A DNA stretch of 64,000 bases from the NCBI GenBank assembly GCA_051251595.1, contig JBPOFA010000005.1, forward strand, positions 186,001 to 250,000. The letters run 5' to 3'. A program made the translations under genes and the position numbers. The stretch's first letter is position 1, and the number at the start of each line of letters is the position of its first letter. Source of the stretch: NORP110 sp051251595. Lineage in GTDB: Bacteria > Pseudomonadota > Alphaproteobacteria > Rhodobacterales > Rhodobacteraceae. Positions 34,601 to 44,133 of this stretch are shown one piece after another. The notes under the pieces are model-generated. The model was not told the DNA's origin. It did no database searches and saw only the letters and a program-made list of their open reading frames with translations.

Positions 34601-35071
34601 TTAACTTGAATGCAATAATTCAGAGAGTTTCGTGACCACAAGATTGTGGTCGTCCAGCTGCGGCAGCCCCGAAACTGTGGCCGTTCCAATAGGGCCAGTG
34701 TCGCGGATCAGAATGGGAAAGGCCCCGCCATGTGGCGCAAATTCGCTTTCGGGCAATAGCTTGCTTTCTTCTATGGTCCGCCCGTCCAACCGAAAACTGA
34801 CCCCCATATACAAAGAGCTGTGCCCAAACCGGTTCACCACACGGTTCTTACGCTTTATCCATTCGGCATTGTCTGGCACGGCCCCGTCCAGAGCGCAGTG
34901 AAACAAGCATTGCCCGTGGCGTGTGATGTCGATTGCGATCGGCAGGTTCTTGGCGCGCCCATGCTCAACCAGGGATGTGCCAAGCGCCCAAGCCATAGAG
35001 TTGCTGAAACGGTCAAAGACAAGCCGGGCTTCATCCTCTGCCAGTTTCGCCAGCAGGTCGGTATCATCCAT
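34601..35071 (-). CDS. Heme-degrading domain-like (UPF0303/GlcG family) protein
   Basis: A 156-residue protein with segments ALGTSLVEHGRAKNLPIAIDI, WIKRKNRVVNRFGHSSLYMG and FAPHGGAFPILI that match the UPF0303 family of the GlcG/HbpS fold. Members of the wider fold bind heme or other small ligands, but the role of UPF0303 proteins is not established. Full length. Confidence 0.82.
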   Translation of the reverse strand: MDDTDLLAKLAEDEARLVFDRFSNSMAWALGTSLVEHGRAKNLPIAIDITRHGQCLFHCALDGAVPDNAEWIKRKNRVVNRFGHSSLYMGVSFRLDGRTIEESKLLPESEFAPHGGAFPILIRDTGPIGTATVSGLPQLDDHNLVVTKLSELLHSS

Positions 35072-35169
35072 GTTACTTCCTCTGGTTGGTTGAGGAAACG
35101 CTACCTCAGGCCCAAACGACCATCAACGGCCTTATTGGGCCGGGCCATGGTTCAGCGCTGTTAAGGCGC

Positions 35170-37215
35170 TTATTTTACAAAATACTGCGCGTTTGCCGAC
35201 AATCCGCGACTGTCGACAACAGACACATGTACGAACCCCGGTTCTGTCAAATGCCAGATTTTCTGACGCTCAAAGCTAAGCTCTTGCTGCGCCTGACCGT
35301 TCACGATCCAGCTGAAGGGCGGGGTTCCGTTGCGCAGCTTGATAACAAGCGTATCCTGCCCTTGTGCCAAATCCACCTCGACTTCGGCGCCGTCCGGCGG
35401 GTACGAAATTTCGGGCTGGTTCTGTGTTGAGGTGATTTGCTGCCCACGGGTTCTGAACGTCCGCAACGGCGCGGGCAGGCCAGAATTCGGCACTGTCAGC
35501 GCCGCACGCGGCGCGGGGGCAAGTGGGCTGGGTGTGTCTTTGAGACGAGAGAATGCCTCAAACAACAGCGGTGCAGCTGTGGACAGCCCCTGGATGCCGG
35601 GCACTGCCGTCCCGTCGGCCCGCCCCAGCCAGACGCCAATCACATGTTGTCCGTCAAACCCAACCGCCCAGGCATCCCGATGGCCATAGGAGGTGCCCGT
35701 CTTAAAGGCGATTTCATCAATGCGCCCCGTGGTCGGCGGCGGGGTGCCTGCCAGGATGTCGACCACATACCAGGCCGGAATTGGATCAAGTAGCCTGCGT
35801 TTGGTAATCTGCGCGTCACCGGTTTCTGACAGCAAAACCACCTGTCCGTCATGCGCAATAGAGGCGTAGACACCCACCAAATCCCGCAGGCTGATACCAA
35901 ACCCGCCCAATGCGATGGCCAAACCGGCGCGATCCCCCGCGGGCAATTTCGGTGCAACGCCAGCACGGCGCAGGCGGCTTAGAAATCGCGCGGGCCCAAC
36001 CGCATCCAACGCCGCGACGGCAGGGATGTTCAGCGACAGTTGCAGGGCTTTGCGGACATGCACCGTTCCATGATAGACCCGGTCAAAATTCGTCGGGACA
36101 TAGCCGCCAAAATCCGTGGGTCGATCCTGAATCAGCGTTTCCGGATGCGCCAGTCCTGCCTCAAAAGACAGACCGTATATCAGCGGCTTAAGCGTTGATC
36201 CCGGTGACCGCACCGCCCGGGTCATGTCAACGAACCCTTGCCGCCTGATGTCAAAGAAATCCGCCGAACCGACAGAGGCCAATATCTCTCCGCTTTGATG
36301 ATCGGCCACCAAAATCGCACCGGTCAGGGATCGGCCCTGTTTTGCCGTTCGATCAGCCAGCAAGGTCTCTAGGCTTTGTTGCAACCTACCATCTAAAGAG
36401 GTTTCGATGTTGCCATCGTCCGGGAATTCCGCCACCAGATGATCTGCCATATGTGGCGCCAGCATCGGAAACGGAATGCGGCGGGACGTCACCTGTTCTT
36501 TGCGCGCGGCTTTGCCCTCGCCGACGCTTAGGACGCCGCTGTCAGTAAGCCTGCCAAGTACACGATCGCGGGCCAGCTGTGCGGCCTTTGGGTGTCTGTC
36601 CGGGCGCCGCGCGCTTGGGGATTGGGGAAGCGCGACCAAAAGGGCCGACTGGGCCGCGGTCAGGCGCTTTGGCTCTTTCCCGAAATAGGCCAGACTTGCC
36701 GCACGTACACCTTCCAAATTGCCACCCATAGGGGCGAGTTTCACGTAGATGTCCAGAATGTCCTGTTTGCTCAGGACCCGTTCCAGCGCAAGGGCGACGC
36801 GGATCTGGCGAAGCTTTCCGGGCAATTTCCCGGTGCTTCCGTCCTCTAGCAGACGGGCCACTTGCATCGTCAGGGTAGAGCCGCCCGAAACGATTTTCCC
36901 ATTCCACAAGGCCTGCATCGCCGCGCGTGCCATTGCCCGCAGATCAACCCCGGAATGCTGGTAGAACCGCTTATCCTCAAACGCGATGAGATATCCAAGA
37001 TAGGCCGGGTCAATCGCCCCTGTGTCCGCAGGCATCCGCCACCGCCCATCTGCCACGGGATAGGCCCGCAGCAGCGCACCGTCACGGTCAACAACCGTCA
37101 CCGATGTTTCCGGCACCAGATTAGGCAGCTCTGTGCGGTCGACCCAAACGTCCAGCCCCAGATGCCCAAGCCCTGCGACCAGAACACAGGCCGTAAATGC
37201 AGCAAGACGGTTCAT
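35170..37215 (-). CDS. pbpC: Penicillin-binding protein 1C
   Basis: A 681-residue bifunctional peptidoglycan synthase in the inner membrane (signal anchor about 4-22). The GT51 glycosyltransferase domain has the catalytic Glu80 in FEDKRFYQHSGVD and GGSTLTMQ. The transpeptidase domain has Ser340-Thr-Leu-Lys343, SLN at 394-396 and KTGTS from 505. A C-terminal domain (about 595-681, YPPDGAEVEV through DSRGLSANAQYF) is the BiPBP_C module that marks PBP1C. It is transcribed with the alpha-2-macroglobulin gene (4-bp overlap), the usual pairing of PBP1C with a periplasmic macroglobulin. Confidence 0.95.
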   Translation of the reverse strand: MNRLAAFTACVLVAGLGHLGLDVWVDRTELPNLVPETSVTVVDRDGALLRAYPVADGRWRMPADTGAIDPAYLGYLIAFEDKRFYQHSGVDLRAMARAAMQALWNGKIVSGGSTLTMQVARLLEDGSTGKLPGKLRQIRVALALERVLSKQDILDIYVKLAPMGGNLEGVRAASLAYFGKEPKRLTAAQSALLVALPQSPSARRPDRHPKAAQLARDRVLGRLTDSGVLSVGEGKAARKEQVTSRRIPFPMLAPHMADHLVAEFPDDGNIETSLDGRLQQSLETLLADRTAKQGRSLTGAILVADHQSGEILASVGSADFFDIRRQGFVDMTRAVRSPGSTLKPLIYGLSFEAGLAHPETLIQDRPTDFGGYVPTNFDRVYHGTVHVRKALQLSLNIPAVAALDAVGPARFLSRLRRAGVAPKLPAGDRAGLAIALGGFGISLRDLVGVYASIAHDGQVVLLSETGDAQITKRRLLDPIPAWYVVDILAGTPPPTTGRIDEIAFKTGTSYGHRDAWAVGFDGQHVIGVWLGRADGTAVPGIQGLSTAAPLLFEAFSRLKDTPSPLAPAPRAALTVPNSGLPAPLRTFRTRGQQITSTQNQPEISYPPDGAEVEVDLAQGQDTLVIKLRNGTPPFSWIVNGQAQQELSFERQKIWHLTEPGFVHVSVVDSRGLSANAQYFVK

Positions 37216-40200
37216 TCGGTTCTTATGTCAACGCGCTGCGCTTGTGTTCGGGCGCGGAAATTGGGGCGGTACATGTCTTCGACACTGGCCGCGGGCTGTG
37301 TATAGGTTCCCGGTGAAATCGCTCGGACGATATAGGCCAGTTGAAAGCTGTCAGTGCCTTGCCAGTCCACCGCCGCAAGAAACCGATCGTCCCTGAACTC
37401 TGTGAATTGTGCAGAGGTGTTCAGGTTCAGCCAGGACAGGGACGAAATATCGCCAGCACGCAACAGGTTCGGGTTGTCGATCTCAAACCCTGCGGGCAGG
37501 GGATCTGCAACCATCAAATGGGCGAACTGTTCGCGTTCCGGGGTGACGCGCAGAACCGCCACCATGCGCGTGTTCAACGGGATGTTCGCCAGATCAACGG
37601 GCGCGCCCTCTAGCGTGTAAAGCTGCCGTTCCATGCGATAGCCGACATTGGTTGCAGGCATCTCCGTCGCCGGTATCCCGATCGTTGTGAGCACCAAATC
37701 AGTCGATTGCGCCCCGCTGTTTTCAACGATGATCGGTGCGGCGGACAGGTCTTGTGCGTTTAGGCGGCGGACTGGGGTGGGGCCCAAATCTTCGCCGTTT
37801 ACGGTTACGCCGCCAATTCGGGCTGCGTCCATTGCTGATCTGACGGCCAGCAAGGACCATGTCGCATCCTGCGTTGACAGGTCTGTTTGCGACGCAGCGG
37901 CCAGCCGGTCAGAGAGGTCGGACATATTGACTGCGGTGCTAGAGACTTCGGACGCGAGGGTCAGCACCGCCGCCGTGTCACGATACCAAGACCCAAAATC
38001 TGAACGCCACTTGGTGGTATCGACACCCGGGACGTCAATGGCATTTTGCGCCAAAAGAAACAGCCCATCCGCGCGGGCCTGATCGCCATAAAACGCCAAA
38101 CCGGCCCCAAGTTGCGCCAGGGCCATCGGCGTTGCGAACTCCTGCGCTTTGACATCGGCGTAATAGCGCAGGTCCCCGATGCTGGCCTTGCCTTCCCGGG
38201 CGAGGACCATCAAAGCATAGGCAATATCCTGCCCCGCATTTTCAAAGTCAGGGGCGTAGTTCAGTTTGTTTTGCAGATTGTTCAGCGCCGATGTGAACGC
38301 CAGATCAGGCACGGCATAGCCAATGGCGCGGGCGCGGCTTAGGAAATCAGTCACAAACGCATCCAGCCAAAGATTGTTGCCTTGGGCGGACCACAACCCA
38401 AATGCGCCACTGCTGTCTTGGCGGGTCAACAGCGTCGTGATGGCTGCGTTTATTTGCTTCGTCAGATCCTCTGCACTGTCCATGTTCAGCGCATCGGCGA
38501 CTTCACCGTAATACAAAAGCGGCAACGCCTTGGAGGTAAGCTGTTCCGTGCATCCGTAAGGATACCGGTTCAATTGCATCAGCAATCCGGGCGCATCAAT
38601 CTGGGCCAGCGCGCCGATGGTCAGGATAGCGGTGCCGCTGCCGGGAACATAATCGGTGAATATGTCTGGCCCGATCTCAAACGCGCTGCCATTCCCGGCC
38701 AGTTGAACCCGATGTTGCCGAGACGTTGTCGGCGTGTTGTCACGGACTGTAAGCACGTGGGTCCGCACGAATTCACGCCCGTCCGGCGCTGTAAGCCGTG
38801 CGATGATTTCCCCGGTTCCGATCCTGTCGGCGGACAGGGGGATGTCCAGCGTCTTGCGTTCGTTTTCTCGCAGGGAAAATCCAATGGGCGCGGCGTTGGA
38901 GAGGGCCAGCGGCCCAGAGGATTCCAACACCACTTCGACAGGTCCGGTTGGACCGGTGGCATGGGCCACCTCGATCAGCAGGCGGCCTTGGTCGCCGGGG
39001 GCAAGAAACCGGGGCGAAGACATCGTCAGCACGACTGGATCGCGCACCAACACATCTTGTTCCGCTTGCCCGACAGAGCTGTCGGACCACACAACGGCCA
39101 TCAGGCGCACCGTCCCGTTAAAGGCAGGCAAATCAAATTGCGCACGGGCATAGCCCTGATCGTCTACGGTCAAAATGCCGCTGAACTCAGCGACAAGATC
39201 CTGTGTCGGCGGCGGTGCGTTTCCACGGGTTTGGGCGTTGTCCCCGCCAGAGCGCAAAGTGCCGCGTGTGCCCAGGCTGCCATCTATCAATTGACCGTAA
39301 AGGTCCCGCATTTCGACCCCCAGCCGGTGCTGGCCAAAATACTGATCAACCGGCGCCGGAGATGTGAACCCCGTCAGGTTGAGAATGCCGACATCCACGG
39401 CGGCAATCGTGGCAAAAACGGGCTGCCCAGGGCTTTGCCCCTGTACCTTAAGGGCGACATCAAAACGGCTGCGTGGGTTCGTCTCTGTCGGCGTTTCGAA
39501 CGTGGCGCTTAGCTTTTTGGACCCCGGATCAATCGGCGCATAGGCCAGCCCGATTGCCCTTTGCGGGTTGCGGCCAGTGGCACCGTCCATCGGGCGGATC
39601 AGGGTCGCGGTGACATAGGCACCGCTGTCCCAATCGCTGCCGACCGTCAGATCAACGATGGTTTCACCCTTTTGAACAGGTATGGATTGCATCGCTATCA
39701 AACGGTTTGACAACACTCTGATCAACGCAATGCCGTCATAGCGGGCATCCAGGCGCAATTTGGCGGTATCGCCAACGGCATATGCCTTTCGATCCAATCC
39801 GACCTGCAACAGATCAGGCGTGTCGCTGGTCCCATTCCCGGACCACCAGCCCGCGTCGAACGTGTAAGACGTGGTCGCATAAGCGCCGCTGGTCGACACG
39901 AGCCTTAGCTCATATTCACCCCAATCAACTGCGGCCTCAATCTTGCCAAGCGACTCTGCGCTAAGGGACAACGCGCCATTTGCAACCCGGCTGCGACGCT
40001 CTATTGGTTCCCAATTCCAGCGCCCATTGCTGCGATACCATTGATAATCACGACTGATGCGGGACAGCGTCCATTGAACATCGGGAAGGGCAGTTCGCTG
40101 TGCGTCGGTTCCCAGGGCGATCACTTCAAATCGGGCAAGCGCACCTTCTTCAAGGGCTCCGTCAAACAAAGGTTTCAGACCGATAAGCTGGGCCGTCGGC

Positions 40201-42680
40201 GCAATCGGGCGTTCGATGCTTCGTTCCACAGGGCGACCGGACCCGTCTGAGATGCGCAACGTGACTTCAAGGGTATTCGGCCTGGATCCGGCCAATATTT
40301 CGGGCAGCGTCACGGCAAAGCTGGCTTGCCCATCCGCATCGGTGGTCTCGGTTGGGATGCCGGCAAAGCTTTGGGTATAGGCCTCTTCCTGCGCACCAAA
40401 AACATAGCCGGGGAAGTCGGAAAGACGGTTGGTCGGCGTGACCTGCAATTCGCCTTCGATGTTTAGACCGCTCGCAGGGGCACCATATAGATAATCCGCC
40501 GAGACCGAGACAGTGGGGCGCTCTTTAGCGGCAATCGCCCCGTCGGCCATGTTGATGTCAAAATCAATCCGTTCTGGCACAAAGTCTTCAACCAAAAACC
40601 GTGTTTCGGCCAGCGCTGTGCGTTTGGTATCAGCATAGATCTTGAGCGCCCAGGCCCCGCGTTGCGCGGTTGCAGGCAAGGCCATGTCATAGGCAAAGCC
40701 GCCTGCTTGTCCGTTGGTTAGAACCTCGCGGGAAAACTCCACCCCATCCGCGCGCGATAGGATGGCCGTCAAGGGAAGCCCGTCCAGCGCGGCCGCTGTC
40801 GCATCCCGCGCCAGCACTGTGGCATGTACCGTTTCCCCGGGCCGGTAAGCGCCGCGTTCTGTTGTCAGGAAAATATCAATTGGCTTAGGCGGGGGCAGCC
40901 CTTCGACCCCGCGATCAGACAGGTCGAACCCAGCTTTGGTGAGATCCAGAAAGGCATAGTCGCCCGCCTCGGTCGTGACTGTGACAAGGGCAGGGGTCAT
41001 CCCACCAAGACCCCGTGTCAGCCCGGCAGGAAAGGTGACGTAGCCTTGTTGATCCGTCGTCATTTCCCCAAGGATTTCGTTGTTAGAGGCCACAAGCCGC
41101 GCCGTCACGCCCGCCCGTGGCAAAGCGTCTGACAGCCCGCGCACAAATAAATGTAACCCATCATCACCGCTAAGCGTTTCCAGCCCCAAATCGGTCACGA
41201 TGAACCATTGGGTGGCGGCCTGTTCGCCAAATTCATCGCTATCGGGCACACGGGCCGTTATCGTGTAAACGCCCGGCTGCAATGTGGTCAGGACATCCCC
41301 CACAGGCAGCCCCGTAATCACATTCGCATTTAGGTCAGACGCAATATCGACTGTCCCAGACCAGACGTCTGCACCGCTGCCAGATTCAATGCGGCTCATA
41401 TCGTAGCCATCAAGGTTTGACCCCAGAACATCCCCGCGCAGCGCAGCGGCAAGGCCCCGATCCCCAATGCGAAAGATTTTCAGATCAGCTTGGTCCGTAT
41501 TCACGGAGATCAACGGGATCGTTGCTGTTGGGGATTTGGGCAGGACATATCCGCTACCCGTAAAGCGCACGGCGGGATCACGATCTTTCACATAGACCGT
41601 CAGATCTGCGGATTTATGGGTGACTTCGCCGCTGGCCGCCGGCAAACCGGCGCGAATGGTAAAGGCATAGCTTTGGCCATGCGCAACACCTTCGATGCAC
41701 AGCTGTCGGCCCTCGGCTACGACGGGCAACTCGCCAGACTGGATGCGCACATATTCGGTGTAGTCAACGCCAGCCTCGATCAGGGCTTCGCTGAAAGTCA
41801 TGCAGATCCGTGGGTTTTCAGCATTGTTGTCGGTCGTATTTTCGACGACGCGAAATCCGAACAGGCCAAGGGCCCGTTCCAACCGCTGCGCCGTGTCAGG
41901 TGTAGGGGCCTGGGCCTGCGCTAGGCGAAGCGCGGGGATTGTAGCGGCACCATCGCCCCGCCGCTCTAGCGCCTGTGCCAACTGAACCATCGCCTGTGCC
42001 TTTTGCGCGGGTTGATCTGCAAAAAGAAACGCGATCGTGGCCAGATCGGCAGAATAAGACACCCATTTGCGTTGGTTTTTGCGGTCGTCCTTCGCCAGAC
42101 GCCAGGCCAGATCCGAAAGCGCTAGCCAACCGACAGGGTCATAAGAAAGGGTCTGGCGTTTGAGGGACCAGTTGAATTCCTGTACCAAATTGCCCTGCCT
42201 ACGCCAGTAGACCAGTGCTTGCTGCAGATCCTCTCGGGTGCGGTACCCGTCGATCAAAGGCGCGTTTTCTGCCAACTGGTCCAGGCGGTTCCGGGCTTGT
42301 GCCAAATAACCGCCCGGCAAAAAGGAAAGCTGCTGGGCATTTGACCTGCTGCGTTCCAGGACCAAAGGCGGCAGTTCGAAATACAGGATTGAAAATGCGC
42401 CCACGAAATTTTGGGGTTCGGACTGTGACGACTTCAAAAAGCATGAACGGTTGTTGGCGTTAAACGTGATTGCAACGCAGGCCGTGTCATCCGCACAGGC
42501 CGTGCTGCAAATCTCTCGCGTAGTTTCGAACAAAGGGCGAATGTCGTTGCCAGGGAAATCGGTGTCCTGAAAGCCGACGGCCCTTTTTTCCGGGATCGGG
42601 GTGTCTTGCGCGGTCGCAAAATGTGGCCCGCTGAAAAGTGAAACCAGAACAAACAACATGAATGCAAAATGGCGCGCCAT
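37212..42680 (-). CDS. Alpha-2-macroglobulin family protein with N-terminal PAN/Apple domain
   Basis: A 1822-residue periplasmic protein of the bacterial alpha-2-macroglobulin family, thought to trap proteases that breach the outer membrane; paired with pbpC. The signal peptide (about 1-24, ATAQ end) has no lipobox Cys, so it is probably soluble, unlike E. coli YfhM. After it comes a Cys-rich PAN-like module (about 40-105; FPGNDI, C-x4-ACADDTAC, TFN, CFLK). MG-type beta domains follow, and the thioester site Gly-Cys1377-Thr-Glu-Gln1380 is intact. GGGAGGA stands before the ATG. Confidence 0.93.
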   Translation of the reverse strand: MARHFAFMLFVLVSLFSGPHFATAQDTPIPEKRAVGFQDTDFPGNDIRPLFETTREICSTACADDTACVAITFNANNRSCFLKSSQSEPQNFVGAFSILYFELPPLVLERSRSNAQQLSFLPGGYLAQARNRLDQLAENAPLIDGYRTREDLQQALVYWRRQGNLVQEFNWSLKRQTLSYDPVGWLALSDLAWRLAKDDRKNQRKWVSYSADLATIAFLFADQPAQKAQAMVQLAQALERRGDGAATIPALRLAQAQAPTPDTAQRLERALGLFGFRVVENTTDNNAENPRICMTFSEALIEAGVDYTEYVRIQSGELPVVAEGRQLCIEGVAHGQSYAFTIRAGLPAASGEVTHKSADLTVYVKDRDPAVRFTGSGYVLPKSPTATIPLISVNTDQADLKIFRIGDRGLAAALRGDVLGSNLDGYDMSRIESGSGADVWSGTVDIASDLNANVITGLPVGDVLTTLQPGVYTITARVPDSDEFGEQAATQWFIVTDLGLETLSGDDGLHLFVRGLSDALPRAGVTARLVASNNEILGEMTTDQQGYVTFPAGLTRGLGGMTPALVTVTTEAGDYAFLDLTKAGFDLSDRGVEGLPPPKPIDIFLTTERGAYRPGETVHATVLARDATAAALDGLPLTAILSRADGVEFSREVLTNGQAGGFAYDMALPATAQRGAWALKIYADTKRTALAETRFLVEDFVPERIDFDINMADGAIAAKERPTVSVSADYLYGAPASGLNIEGELQVTPTNRLSDFPGYVFGAQEEAYTQSFAGIPTETTDADGQASFAVTLPEILAGSRPNTLEVTLRISDGSGRPVERSIERPIAPTAQLIGLKPLFDGALEEGALARFEVIALGTDAQRTALPDVQWTLSRISRDYQWYRSNGRWNWEPIERRSRVANGALSLSAESLGKIEAAVDWGEYELRLVSTSGAYATTSYTFDAGWWSGNGTSDTPDLLQVGLDRKAYAVGDTAKLRLDARYDGIALIRVLSNRLIAMQSIPVQKGETIVDLTVGSDWDSGAYVTATLIRPMDGATGRNPQRAIGLAYAPIDPGSKKLSATFETPTETNPRSRFDVALKVQGQSPGQPVFATIAAVDVGILNLTGFTSPAPVDQYFGQHRLGVEMRDLYGQLIDGSLGTRGTLRSGGDNAQTRGNAPPPTQDLVAEFSGILTVDDQGYARAQFDLPAFNGTVRLMAVVWSDSSVGQAEQDVLVRDPVVLTMSSPRFLAPGDQGRLLIEVAHATGPTGPVEVVLESSGPLALSNAAPIGFSLRENERKTLDIPLSADRIGTGEIIARLTAPDGREFVRTHVLTVRDNTPTTSRQHRVQLAGNGSAFEIGPDIFTDYVPGSGTAILTIGALAQIDAPGLLMQLNRYPYGCTEQLTSKALPLLYYGEVADALNMDSAEDLTKQINAAITTLLTRQDSSGAFGLWSAQGNNLWLDAFVTDFLSRARAIGYAVPDLAFTSALNNLQNKLNYAPDFENAGQDIAYALMVLAREGKASIGDLRYYADVKAQEFATPMALAQLGAGLAFYGDQARADGLFLLAQNAIDVPGVDTTKWRSDFGSWYRDTAAVLTLASEVSSTAVNMSDLSDRLAAASQTDLSTQDATWSLLAVRSAMDAARIGGVTVNGEDLGPTPVRRLNAQDLSAAPIIVENSGAQSTDLVLTTIGIPATEMPATNVGYRMERQLYTLEGAPVDLANIPLNTRMVAVLRVTPEREQFAHLMVADPLPAGFEIDNPNLLRAGDISSLSWLNLNTSAQFTEFRDDRFLAAVDWQGTDSFQLAYIVRAISPGTYTQPAASVEDMYRPNFRARTQAQRVDIRTE

Positions 42681-42942
42681 TTACGAATCCTCCCAAACCA
42701 ATAACGGGGCGATGCTAGCATAAAAATCGCAGCGTGATCCGTCCGTCGTAAAAAAACAGAAGGAACTTCGCCGGTGAAAGTGCAAAGCGGGACATAACGG
42801 CCAGCTTCGAAATAGAGGGTGGACAAAACAGTGTTCGACCTGCACCAAATTCGCCGAACGGATTCGGGGCCGCCGCACAGGCTGCGGACCAGTGATCTGC
42901 GCAGATTTGAAACATCTAAGAACATAAGTGGCCGCTGAAACG

Positions 42943-43995
42943 ATGAAAAAGAGTGTAAGAAATATCATTAACGGGTTGGGCAGCCCAGTCTTGGTGGTCG
43001 GTGAAGATCTGATCATCGATTTTGCCAATGACGCGGCGCGCGAACGCTTTGGGACAGAGCTGCGCGGACGGTCCTGCGCCGTTTTCGCGCCAGACGAGGA
43101 CTGGCTGGACAAGGTGGTGTCTGTCTTCAAGAATGAGGAAACGGCCCAGTCCAGTTTCGTGTTTCAAGACGTGGTTCCCACAGAGTTCAGCGTCAACATC
43201 ACCCGTGTTGATCCTTCGAACCGGGATGAAAGGGTTTTGGCCGCTGTTAGTTTTGAAGACGTTTCGGTCATCCGCGAAGCCGAACAGATGCGCCGGGACT
43301 TTGTGGCCAATGTGAGCCATGAGCTGCGCTCTCCGCTTACGGCGGTGTATGGGTTTATTGAAACCATGCAAGGCGCGGCCCAGCATGATCCCGCCGCCAG
43401 AGAGCGGTTTCTTTCGCTGATGAGCAAAGAGGCCAAACGAATGGCGCGTCTTATTGATGAACTGCTGATCCTTGCCCAGCTTGAGGCAAGCGGGCGGGTT
43501 ATGCCGTCAGGCCATGTTGACGTGCCGCACAACATCAATTCGGTTCTGACCGTTCTGGCAGACTACATGGAGCGTGAAGACAAAACCGTGAAGCTAGAGG
43601 TCGAGCGCCCTTTGCCACTGGTGTTGGGCGATGCTGACCAGCTCACCCAGGTTTTCCAAAATCTCATTGAAAACGCGATGAAATACAGCGCGCCAAAATC
43701 AGATGTGCTGGTTAAGATCTCGACAACCAGGTCAATGTCCCCAGGTGCCGAAGACCAGCTGAGCGTTGCGATTACGGATCGGGGCGAAGGGATCGCACCG
43801 GAATTTCTGCCGCGCCTTACAGAACGATTCTTCCGGGTGGACAAAGGACGATCCCGGCAAATGGGGGGCACCGGCCTGGGCTTGGCCATCGTGAAACATA
43901 TTCTGATCCGCCACCGCGGGCGCCTGCAGATCGAAAGCGAAATCGGGCGGGGCAGCACGTTCACTGTGCTGTTGCCGTGTCTCGCGATCTCGTAA
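42943..43995 (+). CDS. phoR: Phosphate regulon sensor histidine kinase, soluble
   Basis: About 350 residues: PAS-like sensory domain (about 10-110), HisKA with the phosphoacceptor in FVANVSHELRSP, and HATPase_c with NLIENAMKY, DRGEGIAP and GGTGLGLAIV. There is no transmembrane helix, unlike E. coli PhoR, so sensing must be cytosolic or via PstB/PhoU contact. Two starts are possible, GTG 42928 and ATG 42943; neither has a good ribosome binding site. It is the first gene of the pho/pst cluster and 139 bp upstream of pstS, consistent with control of PhoB (49026). Confidence 0.92.
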   Translation: MKKSVRNIINGLGSPVLVVGEDLIIDFANDAARERFGTELRGRSCAVFAPDEDWLDKVVSVFKNEETAQSSFVFQDVVPTEFSVNITRVDPSNRDERVLAAVSFEDVSVIREAEQMRRDFVANVSHELRSPLTAVYGFIETMQGAAQHDPAARERFLSLMSKEAKRMARLIDELLILAQLEASGRVMPSGHVDVPHNINSVLTVLADYMEREDKTVKLEVERPLPLVLGDADQLTQVFQNLIENAMKYSAPKSDVLVKISTTRSMSPGAEDQLSVAITDRGEGIAPEFLPRLTERFFRVDKGRSRQMGGTGLGLAIVKHILIRHRGRLQIESEIGRGSTFTVLLPCLAIS

Positions 43996-44028
43996 CGTCA
44001 ACGTGGGGCGGACCGACATTTTCCGCCC

Positions 44029-44068
44029 CTGTTACACTCCTGTTACATAACTGTCGTAATCCCATTAC
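44029..44068 (+). promoter_or_regulatory. Tandem Pho box upstream of pstS
   Basis: Four direct 7-bp repeats with 4-bp spacers: CTGTTAC (44029), CTGTTAC (44040), CTGTCGT (44051), CCATTAC (44062), an exact 11-bp spacing. This fits the PhoB-binding consensus (CTGTCAT-type repeats), and it ends 65 bp before the pstS start. Confidence 0.85.
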
Positions 44069-44133
44069 ACGCGGCGGTTAGTGAGTCGCTGACCAAATTG
44101 ATTGGTCATTGAAATCACACAAAGGGGTATGTT

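Noticed and set aside
38382..39512. 376-codon plus-strand frame antisense to the alpha-2-macroglobulin gene
   Set aside because: Covered by a certain gene; product has no domain and unusual composition.
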